NCBI RefSeq assembly: GCF_001577305.1
Contig: NZ_CP014518.1
Span: 1,054,001 to 1,118,000 of the forward strand
Source of the DNA: Sinomonas atrocyanea
GTDB taxonomy: Bacteria; Actinomycetota; Actinomycetes; Actinomycetales; Micrococcaceae
DNA: 64,000 nucleotides
Direction: 5' to 3'
The position numbers were made by a program, and so were the translations under genes. The notes under the pieces are model-generated. The model was not told the origin of the DNA and ran no database searches. It saw nothing but the letters and a program-made list of their open reading frames with translations. Below are positions 42,479 to 51,394 of the stretch, in pieces. Position 1 is the stretch's first letter; every line of letters begins with the position of its first letter.

Positions 42479-42667
42479 ATGTTCGAGTTCAACCTTCAGA
42501 CTGCCGTGTTCTTCGGCACCGTGGCGCTGGGAGCGCTGCTGTTCACCCTGGCTGTCGTGGCGCTCTTCGGGGCGACCCTGATGCTCGGCGCATTCCGGGG
42601 CATCAGGCATACCACTGAGGCGGCGCAGGAGCGGCTGCACCGCGACCATTCGCGCCTGGCCGGCTGA
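42479..42667 (+). CDS. 62-residue single-pass membrane protein
   Basis: A short protein with one long hydrophobic helix (FGTVALGALLFTLAVVALFGATLML, residues ~11-38) and a charged C-terminal tail with HTTEAAQERLHRDHSR. GGAG lies close before the ATG. A strong terminator follows 18 bases after the stop, which supports it as a real gene. The function is unknown. Confidence 0.55.
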   Translation: MFEFNLQTAVFFGTVALGALLFTLAVVALFGATLMLGAFRGIRHTTEAAQERLHRDHSRLAG

Positions 42668-42684
42668 GACAGCGGCTTCAGCAC

Positions 42685-42712
42685 GGCCCCGATCCGTCGG
42701 ATCGGGGCCTTT
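42685..42712 (+). terminator. Strong intrinsic terminator
   Basis: A perfect 11-bp stem GGCCCCGATCC/GGATCGGGGCC (42685-42695 with 42699-42709) closes a three-base loop and is followed by TTT. Confidence 0.88.
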
Positions 42713-42749
42713 CGCGTCCCCAGGGGTTGACGGCGCAGCGCGTCCGCCG

Positions 42750-42773
42750 ATACTTAAGTATATGATTAAGTAT
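42750..42773. promoter_or_regulatory. Operator overlapping the ArsR start codon
   Basis: ATACTTAA at 42750-42757 and its complement TTAAGTAT at 42766-42773 form a perfect 8-bp inverted repeat with an 8-base spacer that contains the start codon (42762-42764). A TTGACG/GATACT promoter (42727-42732, 42749-42754) overlaps its left arm. Confidence 0.75.
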
Positions 42774-43118
42774 TCGGAGGGGGAGGCGGGCCGGCTCGAC
42801 GCCGCGTTCCACGCCCTCTCCGATCAGCGCCGCAGGGCGATCGTCACCCGCCTCTGCGAAGGGCCCGCGTCAGTGAGCGCCCTCGCCGCCCCGCTCGGGG
42901 TGAGCCTCCCCGCCGTCGTCCAGCACCTCGCGGTCCTCGAGGCAGCGCGGCTGATCACGACGTCGAAGTCCGGCCGCGTGCGCACCTGCACCCTCGCCCC
43001 GGACGGCCTCCGTGCCGCCGAGTCCTGGCTGCACTCACGGCGCCTGCCGCAGGAGCGCGCCGTCGACCGTCTCGAGGCCTTCCTCTCCGAGGCCTCCGAT
43101 CCGAAGGAACAGCCATGA
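42762..43118 (+). CDS. ArsR-family transcriptional regulator
   Basis: A 118-residue winged-helix protein. LDAAFHALSDQRRRAIVTRLCEG is the first helix pair, SALAAPLGVSLPAVVQHLAVLEAARLI the recognition helix with the classic QHLAVLE, and the wing GRVRTCTL follows. It lacks cysteines in the metal-sensing helix and belongs to the branch usually paired with an AHSA1 partner, which indeed follows with ATGA overlap. There is no ribosome-binding site; the -10 is eight bases from the ATG, so translation is probably leaderless. It likely represses itself through the repeat at 42750. Confidence 0.88.
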   Translation: MIKYSEGEAGRLDAAFHALSDQRRRAIVTRLCEGPASVSALAAPLGVSLPAVVQHLAVLEAARLITTSKSGRVRTCTLAPDGLRAAESWLHSRRLPQERAVDRLEAFLSEASDPKEQP

Positions 43119-43576
43119 GCCAGCAGCTCCAGTCCACGTTCAGCATCACCCGCACCCTGCCCGCGCCGCCCGAGCGGGTGTTCGCCGCGCTGTCCGACTT
43201 CGAGGAGAAGAAGCAGTGGTTCACCGGCCCGGCCGACTGGACCCAGGTCGAGGCCTCGCTCGACTTCCGCCCCGGCGGCAGCGAGGTGAACATCGGCCAG
43301 GGGCCCGACGGCGACCGCAGCGAGTTCTATGCGCACTACTACGACATCGTGCCGAACGAGCGCATCGTCTACACCTACGAGATGCACCACCGCGGGGTGA
43401 AGCTCTCCGTGTCCCTCGCCACCTTCGAGCTCGAGCCCGAGGGGGAGGGGACCCTGCTGACGCTCACCGAGCACGGCGTCTACCTCGATGGGCACGAGGA
43501 CCCGGCCCTGCGCGAGCAGGGCACGCGGATGCTCTTCGACCAGCTGGCCGCGTACGTCGGGCGCGTCCGGGCCTGA
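43115..43576 (+). CDS. SRPBCC/AHSA1-type ligand-binding protein
   Basis: A 153-residue START-like protein of the AHSA1 group: FSITRTLPAPPERVFAALSD, WFTGPADWT, FRPGGSEVNIG and TYEMHHRGVKLSVSLATFELEPEGEGTLLTLTEHG are in family order. It probably binds a hydrophobic ligand in a helix-grip pocket. Its start overlaps the ArsR stop as ATGA, a pairing seen across bacteria, so the two may work as a sensor unit. Confidence 0.88.
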   Translation: MSQQLQSTFSITRTLPAPPERVFAALSDFEEKKQWFTGPADWTQVEASLDFRPGGSEVNIGQGPDGDRSEFYAHYYDIVPNERIVYTYEMHHRGVKLSVSLATFELEPEGEGTLLTLTEHGVYLDGHEDPALREQGTRMLFDQLAAYVGRVRA

Positions 43577-43601
43577 CCCCCCCCCCGCGCCCCGTCTGGG
43601 A

Positions 43602-43676
43602 GTCACCTCCTGCGGGTCACCTTCTGGAAGTCACGTCCTGGGAGTCACCTCCTGGGGGCCGCTCCCAGGAGGTGAC
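43602..43676 (+). repeat. Four 14-base tandem repeats followed by an inverted copy
   Basis: GTCAC begins at 43602, 43616, 43630 and 43644, exactly 14 bases apart, within units close to GGAGTCACCTCCTG. The last unit is then repeated in inverse (43664-43676). This and a ten-C run at 43577-43586 occupy the first part of the gene-free stretch 43577-44062. The rest of that stretch holds the gcv promoter and the glycine riboswitch. Confidence 0.75.
43644..43676 (+). terminator. Terminator of the arsR/AHSA1 pair
   Basis: GTCACCTCCTGGG at 43644-43656 pairs perfectly with CCCAGGAGGTGAC at 43664-43676 around a seven-base loop. There is no T-run, so it may act as a stable stop structure in both directions. 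Confidence 0.6.
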
Positions 43677-43814
43677 GCCCAGATGAAGCGGGGGCGTCCA
43701 TGTGGCCCGAGGCATTTGCCCCTGTGACCTCCCGCATAGCAGAATGGTGTGTGCAGTCCCCAGTTGCGCGTGTCCGCGCGCGGTGGGGCGGCGACAACTG
43801 AACACAGCCTCTGA

Positions 43815-44015
43815 TCTGCGGCGGGAGAGTCCTGCGAGCAAGAGCAAGCAGGCGCCGTAGGAGCAACACCTCCCCAGGAATCTCTCAGGCACCTGTACCG
43901 CTGCGGCAAGGCAACTCTGGAAAGCAGCGCCCTTCACAGGACGTTCACCGACGGTGCAAGCCGGATACGATCCGGCGGAATCTCTCAGGTCCCATACAGA
44001 GCGGGGAGGAACTGG
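43815..44015 (+). ncRNA. Tandem glycine riboswitch upstream of gcvP
   Basis: Two aptamers in series. The conserved AATCTCTCAGG strand occurs at 43879-43889 and again at 43979-43989, 100 bases apart. Each is preceded by its partner elements: GGGAGAG (43823 onward) with GCCGTAGGAGCAA in aptamer 1, and ACTCTGGAAAGC with ACGGTGCAAGCCGGATACGA in aptamer 2. This is the known cooperative glycine-sensing RNA. It ends about 45 bases before gcvP and should turn the operon on when glycine is abundant. The exact ends are approximate. Confidence 0.93.
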
Positions 44016-44062
44016 AGTCAAAAGCCAGCCCGGCCGGGCCGGCCTGATTGATGGAGTTCCCC

Positions 44063-46942
44063 GTGACGGACCTTTTCCCCGCAGCCTTCGTCGACCGGCA
44101 CATCGGTGCCCGCCGCGAAGCAGACATCAAGCACATGCTCAACGCCGTGGGCCTCGACAGCGTCGACGCCCTCGCGGCCGCGGCGGTCCCGGACAGCATC
44201 AAGCAGGACGCGCCGCTCCAGCTCGGCCGTGCCCTCAGCGAGCCCGAGGCGCTCGCCGCCCTGCGGGAGCTCGCCGGCAAGAACACCCCCCGCGTCCAGA
44301 TGATCGGCCAGGGCTACTACGACACCGTGACGCCGCCGGTGATCCGCCGCAACATCGTCGAGGACCCCGCCTGGTACACGGCCTACACCCCCTACCAGCC
44401 CGAGATCTCCCAGGGCCGGCTCGAGGCCCTCCTGAACTTCCAGACCGCGGTCGAGGACCTGACCGGGCTCGAGATCGCCAACGCCTCCCTCCTCGACGAG
44501 GCCACCGCCGTGGTCGAGGCCGTGCTGCTCATGCGCCGCGCCAACAAGAACAAGGCGGCCGCCGGCGGCAAGACCGTCCTCGACGCCGACCTCTTCCCGC
44601 AGTCGATCGCGATCGTCAAGGGCCGCGCCGAGGCGCTCGGCTTCGAGGTCGAGGTCGCGGACCTGTCCGCGGGCCTGCCCGAGGGGCCGATCAACGGCAT
44701 CGTCCTCCAGCAGCCGGGCGCGTCCGGTCTGGTGGCCGACGCGACGGGGCTCATCGCCGAGGCCAAGGAGCGCGGCGCCATGGTCACGGTCGCCGCCGAC
44801 CTGCTCGCCCTCACGCTCATCAAGTCCCCGGGGGAGCAGGGGGCCGACATCGCGGTCGGCAGCGCCCAGCGCTTCGGCGTCCCGCTCTTCTACGGCGGCC
44901 CCCACGCCGCCTTCATGTCCGTCCACAAGGGCCTCGAGCGGCAGCTTCCCGGCCGCCTCGTCGGCGTGTCGAAGGACGACGCCGGTGTCCCCGCCTACCG
45001 CCTCGCGCTCCAGACCCGCGAGCAGCACATCCGCCGCGAGAAGGCCACCTCGAACATCTGCACCGCGCAGGCCCTCCTCGCCATCGTCGCCTCGATGTAC
45101 GCCGTCTACCATGGCCCCGAGGGCCTCAAGGCCATCGCCGAGCGCACCCACGCCCACGCCCGCTCCCTCGCCGCCGCCCTCGAAAGTGCCGGCGTGGAGG
45201 TGGCCCACCGCAGCTTCTTCGACACCGTGACCGCCCGTGTGCTCGGCCGCGCCGCCGCGATCGTGGACAAGGCCGAGAAGGCCGGCGTGAACCTGCGCCT
45301 CGTCGACGCCGACACCGTGGGCATCTCGTGCGACGAGACCACGACGGCGGACCACGTCGCCACCGTCGCGGGCGTCTTCGGCGCCGGCGCTGCCGGAGAC
45401 GGCCTCGACGCGCACGCAAGCAGCGAGGCGGCGGCCTTCGCGATCGAGACCCCGGCCGTGCGCACGAGCTCCTACCTCACGCACCCGGTGTTCCACGCCT
45501 ACCGCTCCGAGACCCAGATGCTGCGCTACCTGCGCAGGCTCTCCGACCGCGACCTCGCGCTCGACCGCACCATGATCCCCCTCGGCTCGTGCACCATGAA
45601 GCTCAACGCCACGGTCGAGATGGAGGCCATCACCTGGCCCGAGTTCGCGGGCATCCACCCCTTCGCGCCGGACTCCCAGACCGCGGGCTGGCGCGAGCTC
45701 ATCGCCGGCCTCGAGGCCGACCTCGCCGCGATCACCGGCTACGACCAGGTCTCGATTCAGCCCAACGCGGGCTCTCAGGGCGAGCTCGCCGGCCTGCTCG
45801 CCATCCGCGGCTACCACCACTCCCGCGGTGAGGCGCAGCGCGACGTCTGCCTCATCCCGGCCTCGGCCCACGGCACCAACGCGGCCTCCGCCGTCCTGGC
45901 CGGCATGAAGGTCGTCGTCGTGGCCACCGCCGCGGACGGGACCATCGACCACGCGGACCTCGAGGCCAAGATCGAGGCCAACCGGGAGAGCCTCGCGGCG
46001 ATCATGATCACCTACCCCTCCACGCACGGGGTTTACGACGCCGACGTGCGCGAGGTGTGCGAGCTGGTCCACGCCGCCGGCGGCCAGGTCTACATCGACG
46101 GGGCCAACATGAACGCGCTGGTCGGCCTGGCCCAGCCCGGGAAGTTCGGCGGGGACGTCTCGCACCTGAACCTGCACAAGACGTTCTGCATCCCGCACGG
46201 CGGCGGCGGCCCCGGCGTCGGCCCGGTCGCGGCCCGCGCCCACCTCGCCCCGTTCATGCCCGGCGACGCCGCGGCGTGGCAGGGCGGCCCCGGCGAGCAC
46301 GGAGTGCCCGTCTCGGCCTCGCGCTTCGGCTCGGCCGGCGTCCTGCCCATCTCCTGGGCCTACGTGAAGCTCATGGGCGGCGAGGGGCTCACCGAGGCCA
46401 CGAAGTCCGCGCTGCTCGCGGCGAACTACATCGCCAAGCGCCTCGACTCCTCGTTCCCCGTCCTCTACACGGGCGAGGGCGGCCTCGTGGCCCACGAGTG
46501 CATCCTCGACCTCCGCGAGCTCACCGCCAAGACCGGCGTGACGGCGGAGGACGTGGCCAAGCGCCTCATCGACTACGGCTTCCACGCCCCGACGCTCGCG
46601 TTCCCGGTGGCCGGCACGCTCATGGTCGAGCCGACCGAGTCCGAGGACCTCGGCGAGATCGACCGCTTCATCGACGCGATGATCGCCATCCGCGCCGAGA
46701 TCGACCAGGTGGGCGCGGGCGAATTCGCCGTGGCCGAGTCGCCGCTGCGCCGCGCCCCGCACACGGCCGCCGCCGTGGTCTCGACCGAGTGGGACCGCCC
46801 CTATACCCGCGAGCAGGCGGCGTTCCCCGGCAAGGTCCGCACGCAGGACAAGTACTTCGCCCCCGTCGGCCGGATCGACGGGGCAGCGGGCGACCGCAAC
46901 CTCGTGTGCGCGTGCCCTCCCCTCGATGCGTTCGAGGACTGA
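44063..46942 (+). CDS. gcvP: Glycine dehydrogenase (decarboxylating), P-protein
   Basis: A 959-residue single-chain P-protein, the PLP enzyme that decarboxylates glycine and passes the aminomethyl group to the H-protein lipoate. FVDRHIGAR opens the N-terminal half and LGSCTMKLNA the C-terminal half. The PLP lysine is in LNLHKTFCIPHGGGGPG (Lys706). I chose the GTG at 44063 because GGAG lies six bases upstream and the protein then starts VTDLFPAAFVDRH; an ATG at 44051 is in the same frame. It is the first gene after the glycine riboswitch. Confidence 0.95.
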   Translation: MTDLFPAAFVDRHIGARREADIKHMLNAVGLDSVDALAAAAVPDSIKQDAPLQLGRALSEPEALAALRELAGKNTPRVQMIGQGYYDTVTPPVIRRNIVEDPAWYTAYTPYQPEISQGRLEALLNFQTAVEDLTGLEIANASLLDEATAVVEAVLLMRRANKNKAAAGGKTVLDADLFPQSIAIVKGRAEALGFEVEVADLSAGLPEGPINGIVLQQPGASGLVADATGLIAEAKERGAMVTVAADLLALTLIKSPGEQGADIAVGSAQRFGVPLFYGGPHAAFMSVHKGLERQLPGRLVGVSKDDAGVPAYRLALQTREQHIRREKATSNICTAQALLAIVASMYAVYHGPEGLKAIAERTHAHARSLAAALESAGVEVAHRSFFDTVTARVLGRAAAIVDKAEKAGVNLRLVDADTVGISCDETTTADHVATVAGVFGAGAAGDGLDAHASSEAAAFAIETPAVRTSSYLTHPVFHAYRSETQMLRYLRRLSDRDLALDRTMIPLGSCTMKLNATVEMEAITWPEFAGIHPFAPDSQTAGWRELIAGLEADLAAITGYDQVSIQPNAGSQGELAGLLAIRGYHHSRGEAQRDVCLIPASAHGTNAASAVLAGMKVVVVATAADGTIDHADLEAKIEANRESLAAIMITYPSTHGVYDADVREVCELVHAAGGQVYIDGANMNALVGLAQPGKFGGDVSHLNLHKTFCIPHGGGGPGVGPVAARAHLAPFMPGDAAAWQGGPGEHGVPVSASRFGSAGVLPISWAYVKLMGGEGLTEATKSALLAANYIAKRLDSSFPVLYTGEGGLVAHECILDLRELTAKTGVTAEDVAKRLIDYGFHAPTLAFPVAGTLMVEPTESEDLGEIDRFIDAMIAIRAEIDQVGAGEFAVAESPLRRAPHTAAAVVSTEWDRPYTREQAAFPGKVRTQDKYFAPVGRIDGAAGDRNLVCACPPLDAFED

Positions 46943-46975
46943 GAGAGCACGCCGGAGAACCGCTAGGAGACTGCC

Positions 46976-48142
46976 ATGACTGAGACCACCACCGAGAAGC
47001 GCACCGCTCTCTACGCCGAGCACGCGGCGCTCGGCGCCGCGTTCACCGACTTCGGCGGCTGGCAGATGCCGCTCAAGTACGGCTCGGAGCTCGCAGAGCA
47101 CCGCGCCGTCCGCGACGCCGCGGGCCTGTTCGACCTCTCCCACATGGGCGAGGTCTGGGCCACCGGCCCCGGCGCCGCCGCGTTCCTCGACTACGCCCTC
47201 GTGGGCAAGCTCTCCGCGATCGCGGTGGGCAAGGCCAAGTACTCGCTCATCTGCGCCGAGGACGGCGGCATCATCGACGACCTCATCGTCTACCGCGTGG
47301 CGGAGGAGGACTTCCTCGTCGTCCCCAACGCGGGCAACGCGGCCACCGTCGCGGCGGAGCTCGCCTCCCGTCTCGAGGCGTTCACCGCGGCCGACGCCGG
47401 GGCGGCGGCCGGCGCCGTCGCCCTCCGCGACGCCTCGGCCGAGACCTCCCTCATTGCGGTCCAGGGCCCGAACGCCGAGGCGATCCTGCTCTCCGTGGCC
47501 GGCTCCGAGGACCACGAGGACATCCGCCAGCTCAAGTACTACGCCGGCATCGAGGCGACCATCGCGGGCGTGCCCGTCTTCCTGGCCCGCACCGGCTACA
47601 CGGGCGAGGACGGCTTTGAGCTGTTCGTCGGCAACGAGCTCGCGGCCCAGCTCTGGGCGGCACTGCGCGAGGCGGGCCAGGCCCATGGCCTCATCCCGTG
47701 CGGCCTCGCCGCCCGCGACTCGCTCCGCCTCGAGGCCGGCATGCCGCTCTACGGCAACGAGCTCTCCCGCGAGGGCTCCCCGTTCTCGGCGGGCTTGGGC
47801 GGCGTCGTCGCCCTCACGTCCAAGGAGGGCGACTTCGTGGGCCGGGCAGCGCTCGAGGCGAAGAAGGCCGCCGGCGAGGGCACCACGAGCGGCCGCCGCC
47901 TCGTGGGCCTCAAGGGCCTGGGCCGCCGCGCCGCCCGCGCCCACTACCCGATCCTCAAGGACGGCGTGGTGGTCGGCGAGGTGACCTCCGGCCAGCCCAG
48001 CCCCACCCTGGGCTACCCCGTCGCGCTGGCCTACGTGGACATCGAGCACGCGGAAGTCGGCACCGCCCTCGACGCCGACCTGCGCGGCAAGGCCGAGCCG
48101 TTCGAGGTTGTCGCGCTGCCGTTCTACAAGCGCCAGAAGTAG
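46976..48142 (+). CDS. gcvT: Glycine cleavage T-protein (aminomethyltransferase)
   Basis: A 388-residue folate-dependent aminomethyltransferase. FGGWQMPLKYGS, HRAVRDAAGLFDLSHMGE, ARTGYTGEDGFELF and GLAARDSLRLEAGMPLYGNEL are the canonical folate and catalytic segments. It releases ammonia from the aminomethyl-lipoate and makes methylene-tetrahydrofolate. It follows gcvP after 33 bases. The ATG at 46976 has GAGAC upstream and begins the family N-terminus. Confidence 0.95.
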   Translation: MTETTTEKRTALYAEHAALGAAFTDFGGWQMPLKYGSELAEHRAVRDAAGLFDLSHMGEVWATGPGAAAFLDYALVGKLSAIAVGKAKYSLICAEDGGIIDDLIVYRVAEEDFLVVPNAGNAATVAAELASRLEAFTAADAGAAAGAVALRDASAETSLIAVQGPNAEAILLSVAGSEDHEDIRQLKYYAGIEATIAGVPVFLARTGYTGEDGFELFVGNELAAQLWAALREAGQAHGLIPCGLAARDSLRLEAGMPLYGNELSREGSPFSAGLGGVVALTSKEGDFVGRAALEAKKAAGEGTTSGRRLVGLKGLGRRAARAHYPILKDGVVVGEVTSGQPSPTLGYPVALAYVDIEHAEVGTALDADLRGKAEPFEVVALPFYKRQK

Positions 48143-48200
48143 GCCCGGCGCCGCCCGCGCCCCACCGATTTCCCTTCAGAGAAGAACAGGAACACCGCCC

Positions 48201-48581
48201 ATGAGCAAGGTCCAGACCGGTCTCCGGTACTCCGAAGAGCACGAATGGCTCGACACCGACGCCGCCCCGGCGAAGATCGGCGTCTCCCAGGTCGCCGCAG
48301 ACGCCCTCGGCGACGTCGTCTACCTCGACCTGCCCGAGGCCGGCAGCACGGTCAGCGCGGGGCAGACCTGCGGCGAGATCGAGTCCACCAAGAGCGTCTC
48401 CGACCTCTACTCGCCCGTCTCGGGCACCGTCGTCGAGGTCAACCAGGAGGCGATCGACAACCCCGCGCTGGTCAACGAGGACCCGTACGGCGCCGGCTGG
48501 CTCTTCACTGTCGAGGTCTCCGAGGAGGGCCCGCTCATGAGCGCCGAGGAGTACGCGGGCAAGAACGGCGGCGAGCTGTGA
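48201..48581 (+). CDS. gcvH: Glycine cleavage H-protein (lipoyl carrier)
   Basis: A 126-residue lipoyl-domain protein. RYSEEHEWL is the typical start and ESTKSVSDLYSPVSG contains the lipoylated Lys64. It shuttles the aminomethyl group between the P, T and L proteins; the L protein (lpd) is not in the window. The stop overlaps the glyA start as GTGA. Confidence 0.95.
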   Translation: MSKVQTGLRYSEEHEWLDTDAAPAKIGVSQVAADALGDVVYLDLPEAGSTVSAGQTCGEIESTKSVSDLYSPVSGTVVEVNQEAIDNPALVNEDPYGAGWLFTVEVSEEGPLMSAEEYAGKNGGEL

Positions 48582-49912
48582 GCGCCGCACCCGTGCAGAG
48601 CGCCGGGACCGCCGCGTTCGAGCAGGTGCGCTCCGCCTCGCTCGACGCCGACCTCGCCGCCCTCGACCCTGAGATCGCCCAGCGCATCGACGCCGAGGCG
48701 GCCCGCCAGCGGGGCGGCCTGGAGATGATCGCCTCCGAGAACCACACCGCGGTCGCGGTCATGCAGGCCCAGGGCTCCGTGCTGACGAACAAGTACGCCG
48801 AGGGGTACCCGGGCAAGCGCTACTACGGCGGCTGCGAGCACGTGGACGTCATCGAGCAGCTCGCGATCGACCGGGCCAAGGCGCTCTTCGGCGCCGAGTT
48901 CGCCAACGTCCAGCCGCACTCGGGCGCCCAGGCGAACGCGTCGGTGATGCACGCGCTCATCAAGCCCGGCGACACGATCATGGGCCTGAACCTGGCCCAC
49001 GGCGGCCACCTCACGCACGGGATGAAGATCAACTTCTCCGGCAAGCTCTACAACGTCATCCCGTACCAGGTCCGCGAGGACGACCACCGGATCGACATGG
49101 CCGAGGTCGCCCGCCTGGCCGAGGAGCACCGGCCCCAGCTCATCGTCGCCGGCTGGTCCGCCTACGCGCGCCAGCTGGACTTCGCCGAGTTCCGCCGCAT
49201 CGCCGACTCTGTCGGCGCCTACCTCATGGTGGACATGGCGCACTTCGCCGGCCTCGTGGCCGTGGGCCTGCACCCCTCGCCCGTGCCGCACGCCCACGTG
49301 GTGACCTCCACGACCCACAAGACCCTGGCCGGGCCCCGCGGCGGGATCATCCTCACCAACGATCCCGCGATCGCCAAGAAGGTCAACTCGGCCGTGTTCC
49401 CGGGCCAGCAGGGCGGCCCCCTCGAACACGTGATCGCCGGCAAGGCCGTCGCGTTCAAGATCGCCGCCTCGGAGGAGTTCAAGGAGCGGATGGAGCGCGT
49501 GCTCGCCGGCGCCAGGATCCTCGCCGAGCGTCTCACCGCCGACGACGTCAGGGCCGCCGGCATCGGCGTCGTCTCGGGCGGCACGGACGTGCACCTGGTC
49601 CTCGTGGACCTGCGCCACGCCGCCCTGGACGGCCAGCAGGCCGAGGACCGCCTCGCGGCCATCGACATCACGGTCAACCGCAACGCCGTCCCGTTCGACC
49701 CGCGCCCGCCGATGGTGACCTCCGGCCTGCGCATCGGGACCCCGGCGCTCGCGACCCGCGGCTTCGGCGAGGCAGCCTTCCGCGAGGTCGCGGACATCAT
49801 CGCCGAGGCCCTCATCGCGGGCCCGGACGAGGACCTCTCCGGCCTGAAGGCACGGGTGGACGCCCTCGCGGCGGCACACCCGCTCTACCCGGGGGTCGCC
49901 GACCTGGCATGA
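48578..49912 (+). CDS. glyA: Serine hydroxymethyltransferase
   Basis: A 444-residue PLP enzyme that converts glycine plus methylene-THF into serine, using the product of the T-protein. Family marks are MIASENHTAVAVMQAQGSVLTNKYAEGYPG, the PLP lysine in TTHKTLAGPRGG (Lys248), and the C-terminal TSGLRIGTPALATRGFG. The GTG start is coupled to gcvH through GTGA. The N-terminus is about 20 residues longer than in E. coli. Confidence 0.95.
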   Translation: MSAAPVQSAGTAAFEQVRSASLDADLAALDPEIAQRIDAEAARQRGGLEMIASENHTAVAVMQAQGSVLTNKYAEGYPGKRYYGGCEHVDVIEQLAIDRAKALFGAEFANVQPHSGAQANASVMHALIKPGDTIMGLNLAHGGHLTHGMKINFSGKLYNVIPYQVREDDHRIDMAEVARLAEEHRPQLIVAGWSAYARQLDFAEFRRIADSVGAYLMVDMAHFAGLVAVGLHPSPVPHAHVVTSTTHKTLAGPRGGIILTNDPAIAKKVNSAVFPGQQGGPLEHVIAGKAVAFKIAASEEFKERMERVLAGARILAERLTADDVRAAGIGVVSGGTDVHLVLVDLRHAALDGQQAEDRLAAIDITVNRNAVPFDPRPPMVTSGLRIGTPALATRGFGEAAFREVADIIAEALIAGPDEDLSGLKARVDALAAAHPLYPGVADLA

Positions 49913-49918
49913 CCCCGC

Positions 49919-49960
49919 GTGCGGGCCCGGCACGCCCGGGCCCGCACGGTCACCCTTTTT
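49919..49960 (+). terminator. Hairpin between glyA and sdaA
   Basis: GTGCGGGCCCGG at 49919-49930 pairs with CCGGGCCCGCAC at 49936-49947, and a TTTTT run follows at 49956-49960. It precedes the sdaA ribosome-binding site, so it may attenuate read-through into sdaA or mark the end of the gcv transcript. Confidence 0.6.
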
Positions 49961-49981
49961 CCGAGGAAGGAGACACCGACG

Positions 49982-51394
49982 ATGGCAGTCGGCGTTTTCG
50001 AACTGTTCTCCGTGGGCATCGGCCCGTCCAGCTCCCACACGGTGGGACCCATGCGCGCCGGCGCGGTGTTCGCGCGAGAGCTGCGCGAGCAGGGCTTCCT
50101 CGAACAAGTCGCCTCCCTCCGGGTTGACCTGTACGGCTCCCTCGCGGCGACCGGCCACGGGCACGGGACCTTCACCGCCGTGCTCCTGGGCCTGGAGGGC
50201 TTCGAGCCCGAGGAGATCCTGCCCGAGCAGGTCGAGGAGCGCCTCGCCTCGATCTCCGAGACCGGCAAGCTGAATCTCGCCGGCGGCAAGGTCCTCGAGT
50301 ACTCGGTCGAGGAGATGGTCCTCCACCCGCTCACGGTGCTGCCTCGGCACACCAACGGGATGAAGTTCCAGGTCTTCGGGGCCCCGGGCCCCGATGGTTC
50401 AGCGGCCCCGCTGCACGAGGCGACGTTCTTCTCCGTGGGCGGCGGCTTCATTGTCCGCGAGGGCGAGGAGGACACCGCCCGCAAGGAGCTCGAGGAGTCC
50501 AAGAAGGAGCTCCCGTTCCCCTTCCGGACGGCGGCCGAGCTGCTCGGCCGGTGCTCCTCCAAGGGGCTGTCGATCAGCGACATCATGCTCGTGAACGAGA
50601 AGGCCTCCCGCTCCGAGGAAGAGATCCGTGAAGGCCTGCTGCACATCTGGGCGGTCATGGAGGCCTGCGTCGAGTCCAGCCTCAAGCGCGAGGGCCTGCT
50701 GCCAGGCGGCCTCAAGGTGCGCCGCCGCGCGCCGGACTGGCACGAGCGGCTCCTGAAGGAGGACAAGGACCGCGACGCCAAGTACTGGCAGGAGTGGGTG
50801 AACCTCATCGCCCTGGCCGTCAACGAGGAGAACGCCTCCGGCGGCCGCGTGGTGACGGCCCCCACGAACGGCGCCGCCGGCATCATCCCCGCGGTCCTGT
50901 ACTACGCCCTCAACTATGCCCCGGGCATGGACAAGGCCACGCAGGAGGACAAGGACGAGGTCGTGGTGAAGTTCCTGCTCGCCGCCGGCGCCGTCGGCGT
51001 CCTGTACAAGGAGCAGGCCTCGATCTCCGGCGCGGAGGTGGGCTGCCAGGGCGAGGTGGGGTCGGCGTCGTCGATGGCCGCCGCCGGCCTGGCCGAGGTC
51101 ATGGGCGGCACGCCGGCCCAGGTCGAGAACGCGGCCGAGATCGCCATGGAGCACAACCTCGGCCTCACGTGTGATCCGATCGGCGGCCTCGTGCAGGTGC
51201 CGTGCATCGAACGGAATGCGATCGCGGCGGCGAAGGCCATCAACGCCGCCAAGATGGCGCTCTGGGGCGACGGCACGCACCGCGTCTCCCTCGACGAGGT
51301 GATCGTGACCATGCGCGAGACCGGCAGGGACATGAGCCACAAGTACAAGGAGACCGCGATGGGCGGCCTCGCCGTCAACGTCGTGGAGTGCTGA
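49982..51394 (+). CDS. sdaA: L-serine ammonia-lyase (iron-sulfur type)
   Basis: A 470-residue one-chain serine deaminase that turns serine into pyruvate and ammonia. FSVGIGPSSSHTVGPMRAG is the family start; the Fe-S cysteines are in GCQGEVGSASSMAAAG, LTCDPIGG and VPCIERN. Placed behind glyA it completes the glycine-to-pyruvate route controlled by the riboswitch, at least if the hairpin at 49919 is read through. The ATG follows GAAGGAG. Confidence 0.93.
   Translation: MAVGVFELFSVGIGPSSSHTVGPMRAGAVFARELREQGFLEQVASLRVDLYGSLAATGHGHGTFTAVLLGLEGFEPEEILPEQVEERLASISETGKLNLAGGKVLEYSVEEMVLHPLTVLPRHTNGMKFQVFGAPGPDGSAAPLHEATFFSVGGGFIVREGEEDTARKELEESKKELPFPFRTAAELLGRCSSKGLSISDIMLVNEKASRSEEEIREGLLHIWAVMEACVESSLKREGLLPGGLKVRRRAPDWHERLLKEDKDRDAKYWQEWVNLIALAVNEENASGGRVVTAPTNGAAGIIPAVLYYALNYAPGMDKATQEDKDEVVVKFLLAAGAVGVLYKEQASISGAEVGCQGEVGSASSMAAAGLAEVMGGTPAQVENAAEIAMEHNLGLTCDPIGGLVQVPCIERNAIAAAKAINAAKMALWGDGTHRVSLDEVIVTMRETGRDMSHKYKETAMGGLAVNVVEC

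Noticed and set aside
44018..48049. A continuous open frame of 1343 codons on the minus strand.
   Set aside because: It lies opposite gcvP and gcvT and has the Gly/Asp/Val/Glu/Arg composition that arises when GC-rich codons are read on the opposite strand. No motif is visible and gcvP/gcvT are certain.
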